DNA from: Pardosa pseudoannulata
Taxonomy: Eukaryota > Arthropoda > Arachnida > Araneae > Lycosidae
DNA length: 64,000 nt
Reading direction: 5' to 3'
NCBI GenBank assembly: GCA_032207245.1
Contig: CM063502.1
Location: 112,869,199-112,933,198 of the forward strand
Part shown: positions 49,666 through 63,031 of the stretch, in pieces
Numbering within the stretch: position 1 is the first letter of the stretch
How the letters are laid out: each line of letters starts with the position of its first letter
The notes under the pieces: generated by a model
Databases searched by the model: none
Seen by the model: only the letters and a program-made list of their open reading frames with translations
What the model was told of the DNA's origin: nothing
Program-made: the position numbers and the translations under genes

Positions 49666-51772
49666 ACACAGGCCTGCGATGAAAAAAATACAAGGGATGT
49701 GACATCTAAACTTAACGTATTTTTTAGTACTGATTTTGAAAAGAATCATCAAAAATGTCTATCACGTCACATTTTTTTGAAAAATTGAATTTTATGTGGT
49801 TTTTTATGAATATTTCTCACGTATTTTGCTTTCATACTTTCCTTCGTGTTTTGACATTTTACCGTGATGAAACCCTCAAAATTACCCTTCTGTGGTAAAC
49901 TACAACAGCACAGTTAGTATTTTAGGGCTTTTAAAGCTTCAATGTTGATCCAGATCACCAATTAGACAGATTCCTGGAAGCGCGCGAGCCTGGGAAGACC
50001 TTAGGAACGCGCAATGTACCTCTTCATCATCCCTCCCTCCCGTCGCAATCATTGTTAACCTATAGCGACGCTCGAATCCTTATCAGTGACCTCATGTAAG
50101 CACCAGTACTTAGTCTGTGAAATAGGCAACTCAATTATTAGGCTCCAGATTGAAAGAAATAAACTTATTGGCCAAAGGAACCACTTTTTATTGGTACAGG
50201 AATCGTGAAAAGGAATTTATTCAGAATTTTGACGAAGACGAGAACCTCATTTATTGCTCAGATGTTCCTGGATTGATCAGAAAATTTAAGATTCCCTACA
50301 ATAAAGATGAATGGAGGCTTTTCATAGATTCGTCAAAAAGAAACCTTAAAGCTGTCCTAATTCATCAAGGAAACCAATGGGCGTCTGTGCCAGTTGAATA
50401 CTCAGTGCATTTAAAAGAAAGGTATGAAAACCTAACTCTCACTCTCAACAAAATAAAATATGACAACCACGACTGGATCATTTGCGGTGATTTAAAGATC
50501 ATCACCATGCTTCTCGATCAACAAAACAGGTATACAAAATTTCCATGTTTTATTTGTGAGTGAGACAGCTGTGACAAAAAAAAATATTGGGTCAGAAAAG
50601 ATTGGTTCAAAAGGCAGAATCTTGTGACACCAAAAATGTAATTCGAGAAAGCTTGGTTGATCAAAAGAAAAAAAAATATTACTACCCCCCCTGCACATAA
50701 AATTAGGTGTTATGAAGCAGTTTGTTAAGGCTCTTCCAAAACATGGTGATTGCTTAAAATATATGTGTAAAAAGTTTCCTGGATTTTCTGAAGCCAAATT
50801 GAAAGAGGGAGTCTTCGTAAGACCAGACATCCGAAAACTTATTAGGAATAACAAATTTGAGACAACTATGACATTAAAGGAAAGAGAAGCTTGGGTTGCC
50901 TTCAAAGATGTGGTGGAAAAATTTCTGGGCAATCACAAAGATCCCAAATTTAAAAACAATTGTTGGCAATATGCTAGACAAATTTCAAGTGTTGGGCTGC
51001 TCCATGAGTATAAAATTGCATTTCCTCCAATCGCATTTGGACTTTTTTCCCGAAAATTTAGGATCCGTCAGCGAAGAACAGGGAGAAGGTTACACCAAGA
51101 CATGAAGGATATGGAGAGAAAATATTAAGGTAGGTGGAATAAGAATATGCTTGCCGACTATTGTTGGATGTTAGCAAGAGATGAAACTAAGATTGAACGT
51201 AAAAGAAGAACTTCAAAAAGAAATTTTAGCGGGAAAATGTACGTAACTAAATTTAAATGTCTTTGTTTCGTATTGAGTTTCAAATATATTTCAAACTTAC
51301 ATTTATTATATATATAAACCTTAATAAAACGTAAAAACAGGTCGTTGGGGTTTTTCTAGGAGGGTTTTTCTTATAAAAATTAATGTAAAAAATTTAATAA
51401 CGAGGGAACTTTTTGTTTCGCCCTGGTGCAGCTCATGCCTTCTGGTTGCTATGGTTTTCATTCTTTATATACAAAATGTATACATTTTTAATTTTAATTG
51501 TTGTTTAAAAATTAATATGCCTAATCGTAAACAGATTAAATAAACTCACATGAATAGATAAAACCCACTGTTGCCAGTCAGTACAAGCTAACAGTTCGAG
51601 AGCATTTTTCCATATAGGATATTACCAGTAATATGTACATCAATTTTACAAAAAATCCTGACGTGATGGAAAAAAATGGAGGTCATTTTCGAAATCAGCA
51701 TACCAAATAACTTAAAAATAAGAAAAAACTTATCTTGTATTTTTCAAAAATTTCAATTTCGCAGGCCTGTGT
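49666..51772 (+). mobile_element. 2.1-kb DNA transposon of uncertain superfamily
   Basis: Starts ACACAGGCCTGCGA and ends with the same word on the opposite strand (14 bp). AATA is duplicated outside (49662-49665 and 51773-51776). A second matched inverted block, ATCACGTCA, lies about 110 bases inside each end (near 49762 and 51660). The interior carries one decayed gene, 50150-51240. It interrupts copy 2 of a duplicated segment. A 4-bp duplication with CAC-type ends would fit a Chapaev-like element, but I cannot confirm this. Confidence 0.82.
50150..51240 (+). pseudogene. Transposase-like protein of unknown family, broken
   Basis: The first frame (50150-50563) includes TFYWYRNREKEF, EWRLFIDSSKRNLKAVLIHQ, WIICGDLKIITMLL and RYTKFPCFIC. 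After stops, 50712-51128 carries QFVKALPKHGDCLKY and LGNHKDP; a shifted frame nearby gives MSIKLHFLQSHLDFFPENLG and SVSEEQGE, then LHQDMKDMERKY and DYCW. From memory this matches an uncharacterised protein family abundant in arthropod genomes. Asp in FIDSS, Asp in CGDLK and Glu in SEEQGE could form a DDE catalytic triad, with CFIC...H as a zinc site. That is inference. At least two stops and two frameshifts make it non-functional. Confidence 0.7.
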
Positions 51773-51876
51773 AATACATTAATTTAGGTTGATTTAAAAA
51801 AAATTGTTAGAGCTAACATCTATAACAACTGAAATCTGTTATTTTCTAGGTTTTACCCTTTCTTAATGTGTGTATG

Positions 51877-51914
<38 letters not shown>

Positions 51915-52320
51915 CACACACACCTTAGGCATATAAATGTACACAAATTTCATGTAAATTTTTTAGTCATAATTACCTGTTAGATTTAAGAATATTCGAA
52001 AATCAAAAATATATTGTGAATGAACAATTATAATGAATATGAAATAACATGTTTTTATTTATGTACACAGTTAAAATATTAATTATGAGACATGGCTGTT
52101 AATTTTGAATTATCAAAGTACAGTAATTTGTAAATGTATATTCTGTAAACTAACAACTGTATCATGTAAATAAAGTTGCTGGGTATATGATGAAAAAAAA
52201 TCTTACAAACATCAGAGGAATTTTCTAACTGACCTGGAAGAATTTAATAAGAATATTAATGTATATAAAGTATATTTTCTCAAAGTTGGATTCATTGGTA
52301 TGTGTTAAGCATTACATTAA
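51773..52320 (+). repeat. Diverged duplicated segment, copy 2, right part
   Basis: Matches 47925-48305 and includes a (TA)n run at about 51880-51911. It ends near the large (TA)n array. Confidence 0.7.
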
Positions 52321-52361
52321 CATGTAATAAAAGTATATAAATGAAAGCATTTTATTTTTAA

Positions 52362-53209
<848 letters not shown>

Positions 53210-53212
53210 TAA

Positions 53213-55014
53213 GGGACGGTTAATTCATGGTGAATACCATGCTTTGCTAGGTACTGTTCGAGTTCTGCGCTCGTATACTCACCTCCGTTGTCATTTCGAA
53301 GGTTAGTTACTTTTCTCTGAAATTTGTTATTTGTTAGTGCAATATACAGTTTTAGTTTCGAAAGGACTTCACCTTTTGTTTTCATTAGATAAATCATGGT
53401 GAATCTGCTATAGTCATCCACGAATGTGACGAAATATCGATTTCCGCTTACGGAAGGTGTCTGCATGGGACCACACACATCAGTGTGCACTAGCTCGAGT
53501 GGTTTAGATGCTCTAAAGCTAGATTCTTTGGGGTATGGTGTTTCACTTAGTTTCGATTTCATACACGCTGCGCAAGCTGTGTCATTTATCTAGCGTGATA
53601 CCTTCTGCCATTTTATTGTTTATCACGGTCTTAATCGAGTCGTAATTTCTATGTCCTAGACGTCTGTGCCAAATATGAATACAATTTTTGTTTTTGCATT
53701 CAGTTGCTATGTGAGCAGAGTGCTCTTCATGCTGAGCGAGTGGTTCAATTTGATACAAATTACCAATTGCGCTACATTCTAATAGAATGTCGCCGTTCTG
53801 TGAAATTGTGCATTTATTTCCTTTAAATAAAACTGAAATTCCCTTTTCAGTCATTTTCTTAACTGATATCAAATTTGATTCTAATTCCGGCACATACAGT
53901 GCATTACATAAAGTAATGTTGTTTACTTTTCGATTAGCATCCATCATCTTAAATTTAACAGTTCCCGTTCCACAGGTGTTTATTTTAGAGCCGTTCGCAA
54001 TTATAACATTTGTAGGATTTTGCGGCTGGAATTCCGAAAATAACTGTATATCATTTACTAAGTGGTTACTGGCGCCGTTGTCGATGATGAAGTTAGTTGT
54101 TTTATTTATTTTGTTATTACTCAGAAGCGCGATGTACTGCTTTGATTTTTCACATGTGTTGGTTTGCACTGCGTCCCCCCTTTTCGGCGCTTCGGTGGCG
54201 GCTAGGTTACATGAGTTTTTATTTTGGCGATTTTGAGGAACTTTATTAAACGATTGGCGATGACTTTCATTTGTTTTGATGCGGATTTTATATAGAAACA
54301 CTCGGATTTAAAATGATTATTACGATGACAATAAGTACAGAATTTATCTTTTCTGGGTTTATTTTTGAATGAGGCTTTAAAAGCCTTTGATTCTGTCGAG
54401 TTAGTCTCGATTCTTCTGTTGAATTCGTCGATCAATTTCCATTTTATGAATTCCGGGGTCAATTCACCTTCGGGTCTCGCTTCTAGGGCTGTGATTAACG
54501 TATCGTAAGAACTGAGTACTGAGCATAGCAAGAGAGCTGAAATGTGATCGTCTTTAATGTTCTCGCCGATTGCTTTCAGTTTATCTACCAATTCTAACAG
54601 TTTGTTTATATGAGTCTGCATATCCCCGTTTTCTTCTAATTTTAGTCCGTAGAGTTTTCGTAGTAGAAAAAGTTTACTAGACAGGTTCGATCTCTCGTGC
54701 ACCTGTTTTAATTTATCCCAAGTCCCTTTGGCTGTGGTTTCATATTTTATATGAATAATTTGATTATCTTCAATGAACAAATTAATCATAGCGCGACACT
54801 GTCTGTCACGTTTGTTCCATTTTTCGGTTAAGGGATCTGGAGGGTCATTTTCAATGACATCAAATAGATCTTCCTTAATCAGTAATATTTCCATTTTAAA
54901 TTTCCATGTCGAATAGTTACTGGAATTCAGTTTAACTATTTGTGTTTGACTTGAATGTAACATGTTTACTTTCGTTTCTGGTTTTAAATTCCTATTCAAG
55001 AAGATGTATTTCAA
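53213..55014 (-). pseudogene. Copia retrotransposon gag, protease and integrase, truncated
   Basis: The minus-strand ATG at 54963 opens MLHSSQTQIVKLNSSNYSTW, a Copia gag (UBN2/DUF4219-like), with a knuckle CTYCHRNNHFKSEC. After a frameshift near 54250 comes protease with FIIDNGASNHLV, then the pre-integrase motif IWHRRLGHRNYDS. After another frameshift near 53585 comes integrase: HTDVCGPM, FVDDYSRF and RNDNGGEYT, ending at ELTVP. RT and RNase H are absent; the element is cut at 53212 by the Harbinger-like terminus, and no continuation is found left of it. No LTR was recognised upstream. These proteins would package and integrate the element. Confidence 0.9.
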
Positions 55015-58000
55015 TATATATACATTAGTAAATGGATTAGGAAATTATAGTTTCAGTACTCATTTAGCAAATTGTTTTAACAGCAATTCATTCTCATAAT
55101 CTGTTATATTTATGTATATCGGTAGGCAGAAAATCAAGGTAGTGAAAATTGTTCACTTACCTTTTATTGTAGATTCCGGTTTTCGATCTCTTGAGAAACA
55201 TCGGGAACTTGTTGTAAGCTAATAAGCATGTGATCGGTACTATGAAACTATTTAAATTATGCTGTATAAAAACATTTAATTACTAAACGTAAAAGTTACA
55301 AATTTACATCACATGAAACCAGCTAACAGCATGGGACGGAACAAAACTACATCTGAAAAAATAGAGAGAGAAGGATTAGAGAGTTTACAGATTTGGCGAT
55401 ATATTGACGCTTCACGGGGTTGCCGCTGAACTTCAACAATTTTCATCCAACAGAAAATAAATACAGTTTTAAATAGATACTTTGCTTTACATAATAAACC
55501 ATTTAAATTAATATGGATGAACATTTTCCATGGAGTCCATACACTTATAATATACAATAAGAATTTATAATTGGGTTGTGCAAACATAAGAGTAGCTAAG
55601 GATATCTCACTACAACATAACTTTACAAGAGGATCAGTCTTAAAAGAAAAAAAAAAGCTTTATAAATCTGTTTTGTAACAAAAAAAAAAATTAGCTCTGA
55701 ATTTCCAATTTAGAAATAATCTGAACACAAATCAATTTTTACAAAACTTATTAACTTTTTTGTGTGTGTGTGAGTTAGAACATCAAACCTTTCAGAGGTA
55801 TGTTTGTCCTACTTTTTCTGGTATAACATGTATAAACAATATATTTATTTTAACAAAAGTCCCTGACAGGACACTATTTTCATTCCACTAGTCCTACCTA
55901 CAGGCATATTTCAATACCTACAATACACTATAATACAATTCCAATCTATAGAAGAGGCATCTGCCCTTATATTGTTTTGTTCTGCATTGTTTTAGTTTTA
56001 AAACAATGCAGAATATCGTACATAACAATTGACCTTCTTTATGTTTAGCTAATTAAAATATAAAATATGTTAAAAAATATTTATTCAAACAGCTTTATAA
56101 ACTAATTAAAATATAGGGATGTGACACATTTTATTTTTTCCCTCTCTTTGTTTAGTAATTCCCCTTTTCTACAGCATATAGATGTGAAATATAAATCAGA
56201 ATGTAGATCCAAAGATAATTCTTCCTTGTATTTCAAGTTATGTGAAAAACTAACTCTAGAATCCATTAAACTAAACCACATTATTCAAGGGGGAAAATTA
56301 GTGAAAGGTTTTACAAATATACGCTAAAAGCTGTTAAGTATTTTTACTTTTAAGTATTAATTTCCTTTAAGTAAAAGTGTAAGATGTAAAATAAGTCAGA
56401 TCTTTATCCTTAATGTTTTAAAGAAATTTCTCAATTTTCAGATTATAAAGAAAATTAAGCAATTTTAGATATTAAAACTTTGGATTGGTAATAACACTTT
56501 ATAATCATATACATCATAACTAAAAATGCAACCTATAATTCACAGATATATTAATTTAAGTACCACAATGTAGTCAACCCAAATAGAAATAACCTTTAAT
56601 CATACTGGTTTTTGATTTTTCATAAATGTTAAATTAAATTTATTCAACTTAATGTACACATAAGAGCAAAGGCACAGAAGTCTTTATTAAATGATTCATA
56701 TAAAAGAATTTTGTTAGCAGCCTTTGTGGTTCTAATAATTAATTAAATTTTCATGTTTTTAATACTGTTAAAAATTTTTACACAATTCTGATGTAGAAAC
56801 AGTAGAAAACTGTACTTACAGACAAAGGGAGATTTAAATAATACACATTGTAAAACACTATAAAGCAAATATTTTTAATTATAAGATTCAATATTGGTCC
56901 TGAATTTGATTCTAAATAAAGTACAAAACATATGTGTTAAAATATATAATATATTAATGAATTTAAATATCCTAAAACAATATTCTGAAAGAAAAGGAAT
57001 TTTTTAAGTAATGAAACTGTTTTGAACATACTTAAATACTTCATTTCAACATTTCAGAAATGCTGAAGAGAAATAATTCATCCATATCAGATAAATGTTT
57101 AAAAAATAAATAAATAAAACTTCCCTGAAATAAACCAATGTTAAAATTACATAAACCAAATTATATTTCCCAGGAATTCAACATGGTTTATATGAAATAT
57201 GGACACATGTAATAAAGCCATTTAAATTGTGAAGTTAATTATTATATCTACATAATCTTTTTACAAACATAATGAATCTAATTAGTATATGTTTTATATA
57301 AATATACAATCAAATAATTTAAAAAGGACACATGTGATATAATACTAAACAGTCATTAGATAAGAGTTAGAAAAGTCTGCACAGCCCAACAAACATGGAA
57401 AAATATCCATATGTTATGCTACTAAAAACACTAAATCATATTTATCAATATGCAAATATTGCAATTCAGTACAGTACAGCAAAATAACTCTTGTATAACT
57501 CTCAATATACAACTCTCATCACTTTAATTCCTAAAATTAAATCTTGCTAAAGTCCATATTGAATTTTTAAAAAATATATTTTCTTTACAGATAACATATA
57601 CAGAATATTGTTTTAAAGGAGATGAGAGGTTTTAATTATCATCTTTTACATGACAAAACAAATGCAATAACTGCGTTTCCACCAATATGAGTAATTGTCC
57701 ATACAATGTAAAGGAATATTTGCTTTGAGAACTCACATATTCAGCTGCCAATATAAAAATTGAGTGTTTTATGCAAATTATAATAAAATTGTATTTGCTA
57801 ATTATTAAAATGATTCATAAGAGTTAGAAAACAGTTTTAGGTTAGAGTCTTTAGATCTGAATAATTATCATTTCTCTAATTAGCAATATAGATCAATCTG
57901 AAATAGGCAAGTAATGCCTTCAAAAAAGTTTTATCATACAAATTAAAAAGTAAAAAAATTCTAGTAATAAAAATGATAGATTCAGCAAACATGTCACTAT

Positions 58001-58373
58001 AATCTTAGAAATTACCAAAGAGGTAATTTGAACTAGTATCAATATTTGTTGAATGATCATATATAAGTTTTGAAGTAATTTTTCCTTCTTATTGAAAAAT
58101 TCTAATACTACTTATGGTTAATTATCAGGTAAAAAACATGAAATATAATTAATAAAATCAATCACAGTGTTCTTAAATTACATTATCACATGTCAGTGTT
58201 CATAAATGGACAATAAAAGAGTATAAAATGGTATTAAATAATAGTACAAAATAAACATTAAAAACAAAACAAAAACTAGCTAAAGAGCATAAAATTTAAA
58301 AAAGCATTACTGTAACCTCCATGGTTTTAGATATTTTTTTCTTTTCCAAAAAGGATAGGAGTAGTGGCAACAG
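55015..58373. other. AT-rich stretch without recognisable gene
   Basis: The first 250 bases may hold Copia leader or LTR, but I cannot define it. The rest is AT-rich; frames at 55309-55587 and 56121-56327 have no motif. No RNA gene or transposon end recognised. Confidence 0.5.
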
Positions 58374-58594
58374 TGTAACATTGCGAGGGAAAAAATGTTT
58401 AGAATAAAGAATGAAGTACGCTATGACAATAGATGTGTTTTTATTTTGGCGTATTTATTTATTGAAGTTATTCGTATCAGAATTCCTTAGTGATCGGTTA
58501 TAATACGGAATCTTTCACGAGTGTATTGAAGTTATTTTCTTTACGAAGAATTCCGTTGATAGACGAAACCGAAAGTACGGGATATTTTCCAACA
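58374..58594 (+). repeat. 5' LTR of a BEL/Pao element
   Basis: Begins TGTAACATTGCGAGG and ends TTTTCCAACA, directly before a primer-binding site. Its partner is not in the window. Confidence 0.65.
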
Positions 58595-58614
58595 TTTGGC
58601 GTCCGCGACAGGAC
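58595..58614 (+). promoter_or_regulatory. Primer-binding site of the BEL/Pao element
   Basis: TTTGGCGTCCGCGACAGGAC. TGGCG-type sites with GACAGGA are usual just after BEL/Pao LTRs. Confidence 0.7.
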
Positions 58615-58697
58615 TCGGCTACATGCTTTTGCTGAGTAAGTGAATATTTTGTTTCGCTTTGAATTCACTGCATATTGTGTTTATTTTTATATCGAGT

Positions 58698-61600
58698 ATG
58701 GAAGATGATAAAAACTTTTTAGCTTTAAAGAAAGCTAGAACGCAGAATCGTAGATTATTTACAAAATCTTATAATGATTTTAATAGCGAGGAAGGTAAAT
58801 TAGATGTTTCTGCTAAAATAGCAAAATTAAAGTTAGTTGAAGAAAAGGCTTTAATTATGATTGATTGTGAAGAAAAGTTTAAACAAATGTTTTTACACTA
58901 GAGATATGGACGAACAATCGCTTGAGTCAGAAATAGATGAATCCGAAGTGTATATAGATCGATGGCGTTCATTGCAATTAAAATTAAAATCTTTAGAAAT
59001 ATCCTTGTCGGATGATGTAAGTTCTGTTGAGAGCGGTAGTGTATCACGCCAAAATTCGGTATTGCGCTATCCAAAAATACAACTCCCTTCGTTTGATGGA
59101 GATGTAAGAAATTGGCTACGGTTTTGGAGCCAATTCAAAAAAATTGATAAGGATATTAATCTGGATCTCCATGATAAATTTGCCTATTTATCTCAGTCCA
59201 TGGAAAAAGGGAGCATTGCTGAAGAGCTATTCAAAAGTTTTCCGCCAACTGGCGATAGTTACGAGAGAGCGTTAAAACATTTACAGAATCGTTTTGGTAA
59301 AGAAGAGATGCTTATCCAAGTATATGTAAGAGAGTTATTAAGGCTGGCTTAACAAAAACGAAATATGGCGAGGAAACCTTTAAGAACATTATATGATCAA
59401 ATCGAAACTAAACTCCGTGCTCTCGAAGTTCTTGGAGTGACACGAGAAAAATATACTGCGATGTTACTCCCTCTCGTGGAATCAGCATTACCAGACGAAA
59501 CTTTGAGAGCGTGGGAGCGTTTCCGAGCAGCTCGCCGTAGAACTAGAGATTTAGATGAAGATGTACAAACCGTTGTAGAGAAGAGTGACAAGAGTGACTT
59601 AGATACATTGCTCGAGTTCCTCGAAGGTGAAGTTGAGGGGGAAGAGAGAATATCTTTGGTAACGTCAGGTTTTGGTTCAACGAAAAACGAAGAAAAGATA
59701 AATTTCAAAGTAAAGAAAACCAACTTAGCAATTTATAAGAACAAAATACCTACGGCAGCTGGACTATTAACAACTTCAGTACATGAAGATAAGAAACCTT
59801 GTGCATTTTGTGAAGGTAAGCATCACAGTTCTGAATGTTTTTTAGCGCAAAAAATGACTTTGGCTGAGAGAAAAAATATTTTAAAAGGAAAAGGGTGCTG
59901 CTTTTGTTGTTTCACTTCAGGTCACTGGGCAAAATTTAGTCGTGTTTTTCTGAAGTGTATAATTTGTGGGAAAAAACACGTTTCTATGATGTGTGAAAAT
60001 CTAGACTCTCTAAATAAGACAGAACAGGAAAAGAATGAACCAAAGTCAACAGAAAGTGAAGCTACGCTATCTAACTTCAATAAGAATCCCAAAGTTTTTC
60101 TTCAAACATTGAAGGTAAAGTTAATATCCGATGATAAAGAGACAGAAGCTTGTACAATCCTTGATTCTGGGTCTCAGAGATCATATATTTTAAGTAATAT
60201 GGCAAGAGAAATGGGATACATTTCAACACGTGAAGAGACTAACACATTCCTTATTTGGTGGTATCGACTCTGAAGAGTGTAAACATAAATGTTACAAGAT
60301 AAGATTAGGCAATCTTAATAAAACTTACGTATGTAATTTTGAAGCCATGGATCAGCCAGTTATTTATGAAAGTATCATTCCTGTTAATACAGGACCATGG
60401 TTAGAAGAACTTCGAAAACTGAAAATTAAATTAACAGATGTAGGTAGCACTTCTGAGCCAATTCATATACTCATTGGAGCTGATGTCTTGATACGGTTGA
60501 TGACCGGTCAACAAAAGGTTCTGTCTAGTAGATTAGTGGCCATCGAAACATTTTTAGGTTGAACTTTGCTTGGTAAAGTACCACAAGAAAAAGGTGATTC
60601 TAGTTCAGCTATGCTAGTAACCTCACTTTTTGTAAAAGAAGCAAATATTTCAGACCTCTGGGAATTGGATTTAATTGGAATAAAAGATCCAATAGAAAAA
60701 ATATCGAAAGAAGAACAAGAACGGCTAACTATCGAGCATTTCCGTAAGACGGTTAAATATATAGACGGACGTTATGAAGTTCAGTTTCCTTGGAAGGAAG
60801 ATTGCGTCCCCTTGCCAGACAATTTGGAATTAGCCAAGAGAAGATTAAATTCCACAACGAAAAAATTACTTTCAGACAATTTGTTTGAAGATTATGAAAA
60901 GGTCCTTCTGCAATGGCTCGAAGAAGGAATTATTGAAGATGTTCAAGTGTCAGAAATTGGGTTGTCGGGAAATTATCTTCCTCATAGACCAGTTATCAAG
61001 ATGAGCAGCAGTACAACACCTATCCGTCCAGTTTTCGATGGTTCGGCTGAAATGAAAAACCAACCATCATTGAATTAATGCTTACAAACTGGCCCCAATC
61101 AAATTGAACTGATTCCAGATATTTTGCTAAGATTTAGAGAAAATATAATTGGTATGATAGCCGATATAAGAAAGGATTTCTTGCAAATTACCATTTGCAA
61201 AGAAGACAGAAATTTCTTGAGTTTTCTTTGGTGGAAAAATAGAGACTGTCAAGAACTCAGAATGTTTCGACATACGAGAGTTGTGTTTGGAGTCAGTAGT
61301 AGTCCTTTTTTGTTGAAAGCTGTGTTGAAGCACCATATTAATAGATTCTCTGAGTTTGGTCCTTTAGTAGTATCATGCCTTTCAAATAGTTTTTATGTTG
61401 ATAATCTTATCGCCAGTGAGGATGATGAACAAGATTGCAAACGAATTTTTGCAGGTGCAAATGATCTACTTAAGAGAGGTGGATTTGAACTGAGAGATTG
61501 GGTATCCTCTTCAACTGAAATGAACCACACGGAAGTTTCTGAATTATTAGGAATTAAGTGGAACGCGCATTTAGATGTACTTATGTTCAATCTGGATTGG

Positions 61601-62300
61601 TTACAAGAAATACGTCTTGAAAACATTACGAAGCGAACTATGATGTCGGTAGCACATAAAGTGTTTGATCCGTACGGGTTTGCTTCTCCTGTAATGCTTT
61701 GTCCTAAGTTAATGCTGCAGAAAACTTGGAAAAAGTCTTTAGGCTGGGATGATGAGATAAAAGGAACTCTACCTGAAGAATTCGTACAATGGTTCGAAGA
61801 TCTTGATGCTTTGAAACAAGTTTCCATTCCCAGGTGGATCAAGATCAATTTTGATGTGTTCGAAAACTGTGCCCTCCACATATTTTGCGATGCAAACAAA
61901 GATGCTTATGCAGCTGTTTTGTTCCTCGTTCATTTAGGTGAATATAACGAAGTATTTCTTTTGTCTTCAAAATCTCGCATAGCACCATTAAAAGTAGCTA
62001 CGATACCAAGGTTAGAGCTTCTAGCTGCCCTAATGGGAGCAAGATTAGCATATTCGGTAATTAAAGCACTTCGTTGGAAATTGATTCAAAGATACTATTG
62101 GAGTGATTCAACTACAGTTCTTAGTTGGATAAAGCAGGATGAAAACTGGTCTGTTTTTGTGAAGAATAGAGTTGATGAAATAAGAAAACTCAGTGATCCT
62201 TCATCTTGGGGACATATTTCTGGAGAAGAGAATCCAGCAGATTTACCTTCTAGAGGTTGTAAAGCTACTTACCTAATGAAAATCAGATGGTGGGAGGGCC
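58698..62300 (+). pseudogene. BEL/Pao gag-pol: gag, protease, RT, RNase H
   Basis: The ATG at 58698 opens MEDDKNFLALKKARTQNRRL. A frameshift near 58890 leads to the DUF1759-type gag (LPSFDGDVRNWLRFWSQF; LQNRFG). After an in-frame TAA at 59350, gag continues (LRALEVLGVTREKY) to knuckles CAFCEGKHHSSEC and CIICGKKHVSMMC. The A17-type protease has ILDSGSQRSYI. A frameshift lies near 60245, with in-frame stops at 60560 (TGA) and 61076 (TAA). RT shows ADIRKDFLQI, FGVSSSPFLL and FYVDNLI, with Asn in place of the second Asp of YVDD. RNase H and the ATIPRLELLAAL region follow. Reading ends at WWEG, cut by a gypsy LTR at 62301. Integrase is not in the window. Confidence 0.92.
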
Positions 62301-62567
62301 TGTAACGGTATATTTAATTTAGAATTAATTCTTAACTGTAAATATTATTTTTGTAAATTATTATTTTGTTTCTAAAACTTTTCCTTTTTGTATTTTGGCA
62401 ACATTTGCCAGTGTTGTCAGAAGTTTAAAAACTAAACTAGAGCATGGTTAGAGAAAGTGAAAATAAAACATGTAAGAAAGATTTTTATGAGCTTATTCTA
62501 TATTTTATCTGAGTATTTTTTAACCGAGTTATATTATATCCTCTCCTAAAAAAGCTGAAAACCAACA
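62301..62567 (+). repeat. 5' LTR of a gypsy element inserted in BEL
   Basis: Begins TGTAACGGTATATTTAATTT exactly where the BEL frame stops and ends GAAAACCAACA just before CTGGTGACC. TG...CA termini fit an LTR of 267 bp. The partner LTR lies beyond the window. Confidence 0.8.
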
Positions 62568-62588
62568 CTGGTGACCTGGGATTCGTTC
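62568..62588 (+). promoter_or_regulatory. Primer-binding site of the gypsy element
   Basis: CTGGTGACCTGGGATTCGTT. TGGTGACC sites are frequent in gypsy elements; the same word occurs at 9655. Confidence 0.7.
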
Positions 62589-62639
62589 GACTTCGTTATT
62601 TATGATGACTACGGAAACCGGTAGTACTATGACAATAGA

Positions 62640-63031
62640 TACCTGATTTTATAAAAAATATTCTCCTTGTGTGTGAAGAAGATTTGGACAAATTAGCCTC
62701 AATGGCTGACAAGATATTTGATATGAAATCTGAAAACAAAATTTGTAGTGTTTCGCCAAACGTAAATTCCAGTGATGCTTTACTTGCACGAATAGCTGCA
62801 TTAGAACAAAAAATCGATGCTCTTCATATACAGGATCGCTCCAGATCGAGATGTAGATATCAAAACCGAAATTCATCACGCAGTCGTAGCCGTACGAACA
62901 AACGATTTAATCCTAACGGAAAATTTTGTTTTTATCACTTCAAATTCGGAGATCGTTGTCGACCCGAAAAGTGTTATTTACCGTGTGCTTGGGAAAAGAA
63001 GGCGGAAAACTCCATGACGCAGCAGGATTAG
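62640..63031 (+). pseudogene. Gypsy gag, C-terminal part only
   Basis: The reading frame holds EEDLDKLASMADKIFDM, then LLARIAALEQKIDAL (short coiled coil) and an Arg/Ser-rich stretch (RSRSRTNKRF). It ends in a Cys/His cluster (CFYHFKFGDRC ... CYLPC). Only about 70 bases separate it from the primer site, so the gag N-terminal half (normally some 150 or more residues) is deleted. Its last 80 or so bases overlap the pol frame shifted by -1. Confidence 0.8.
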
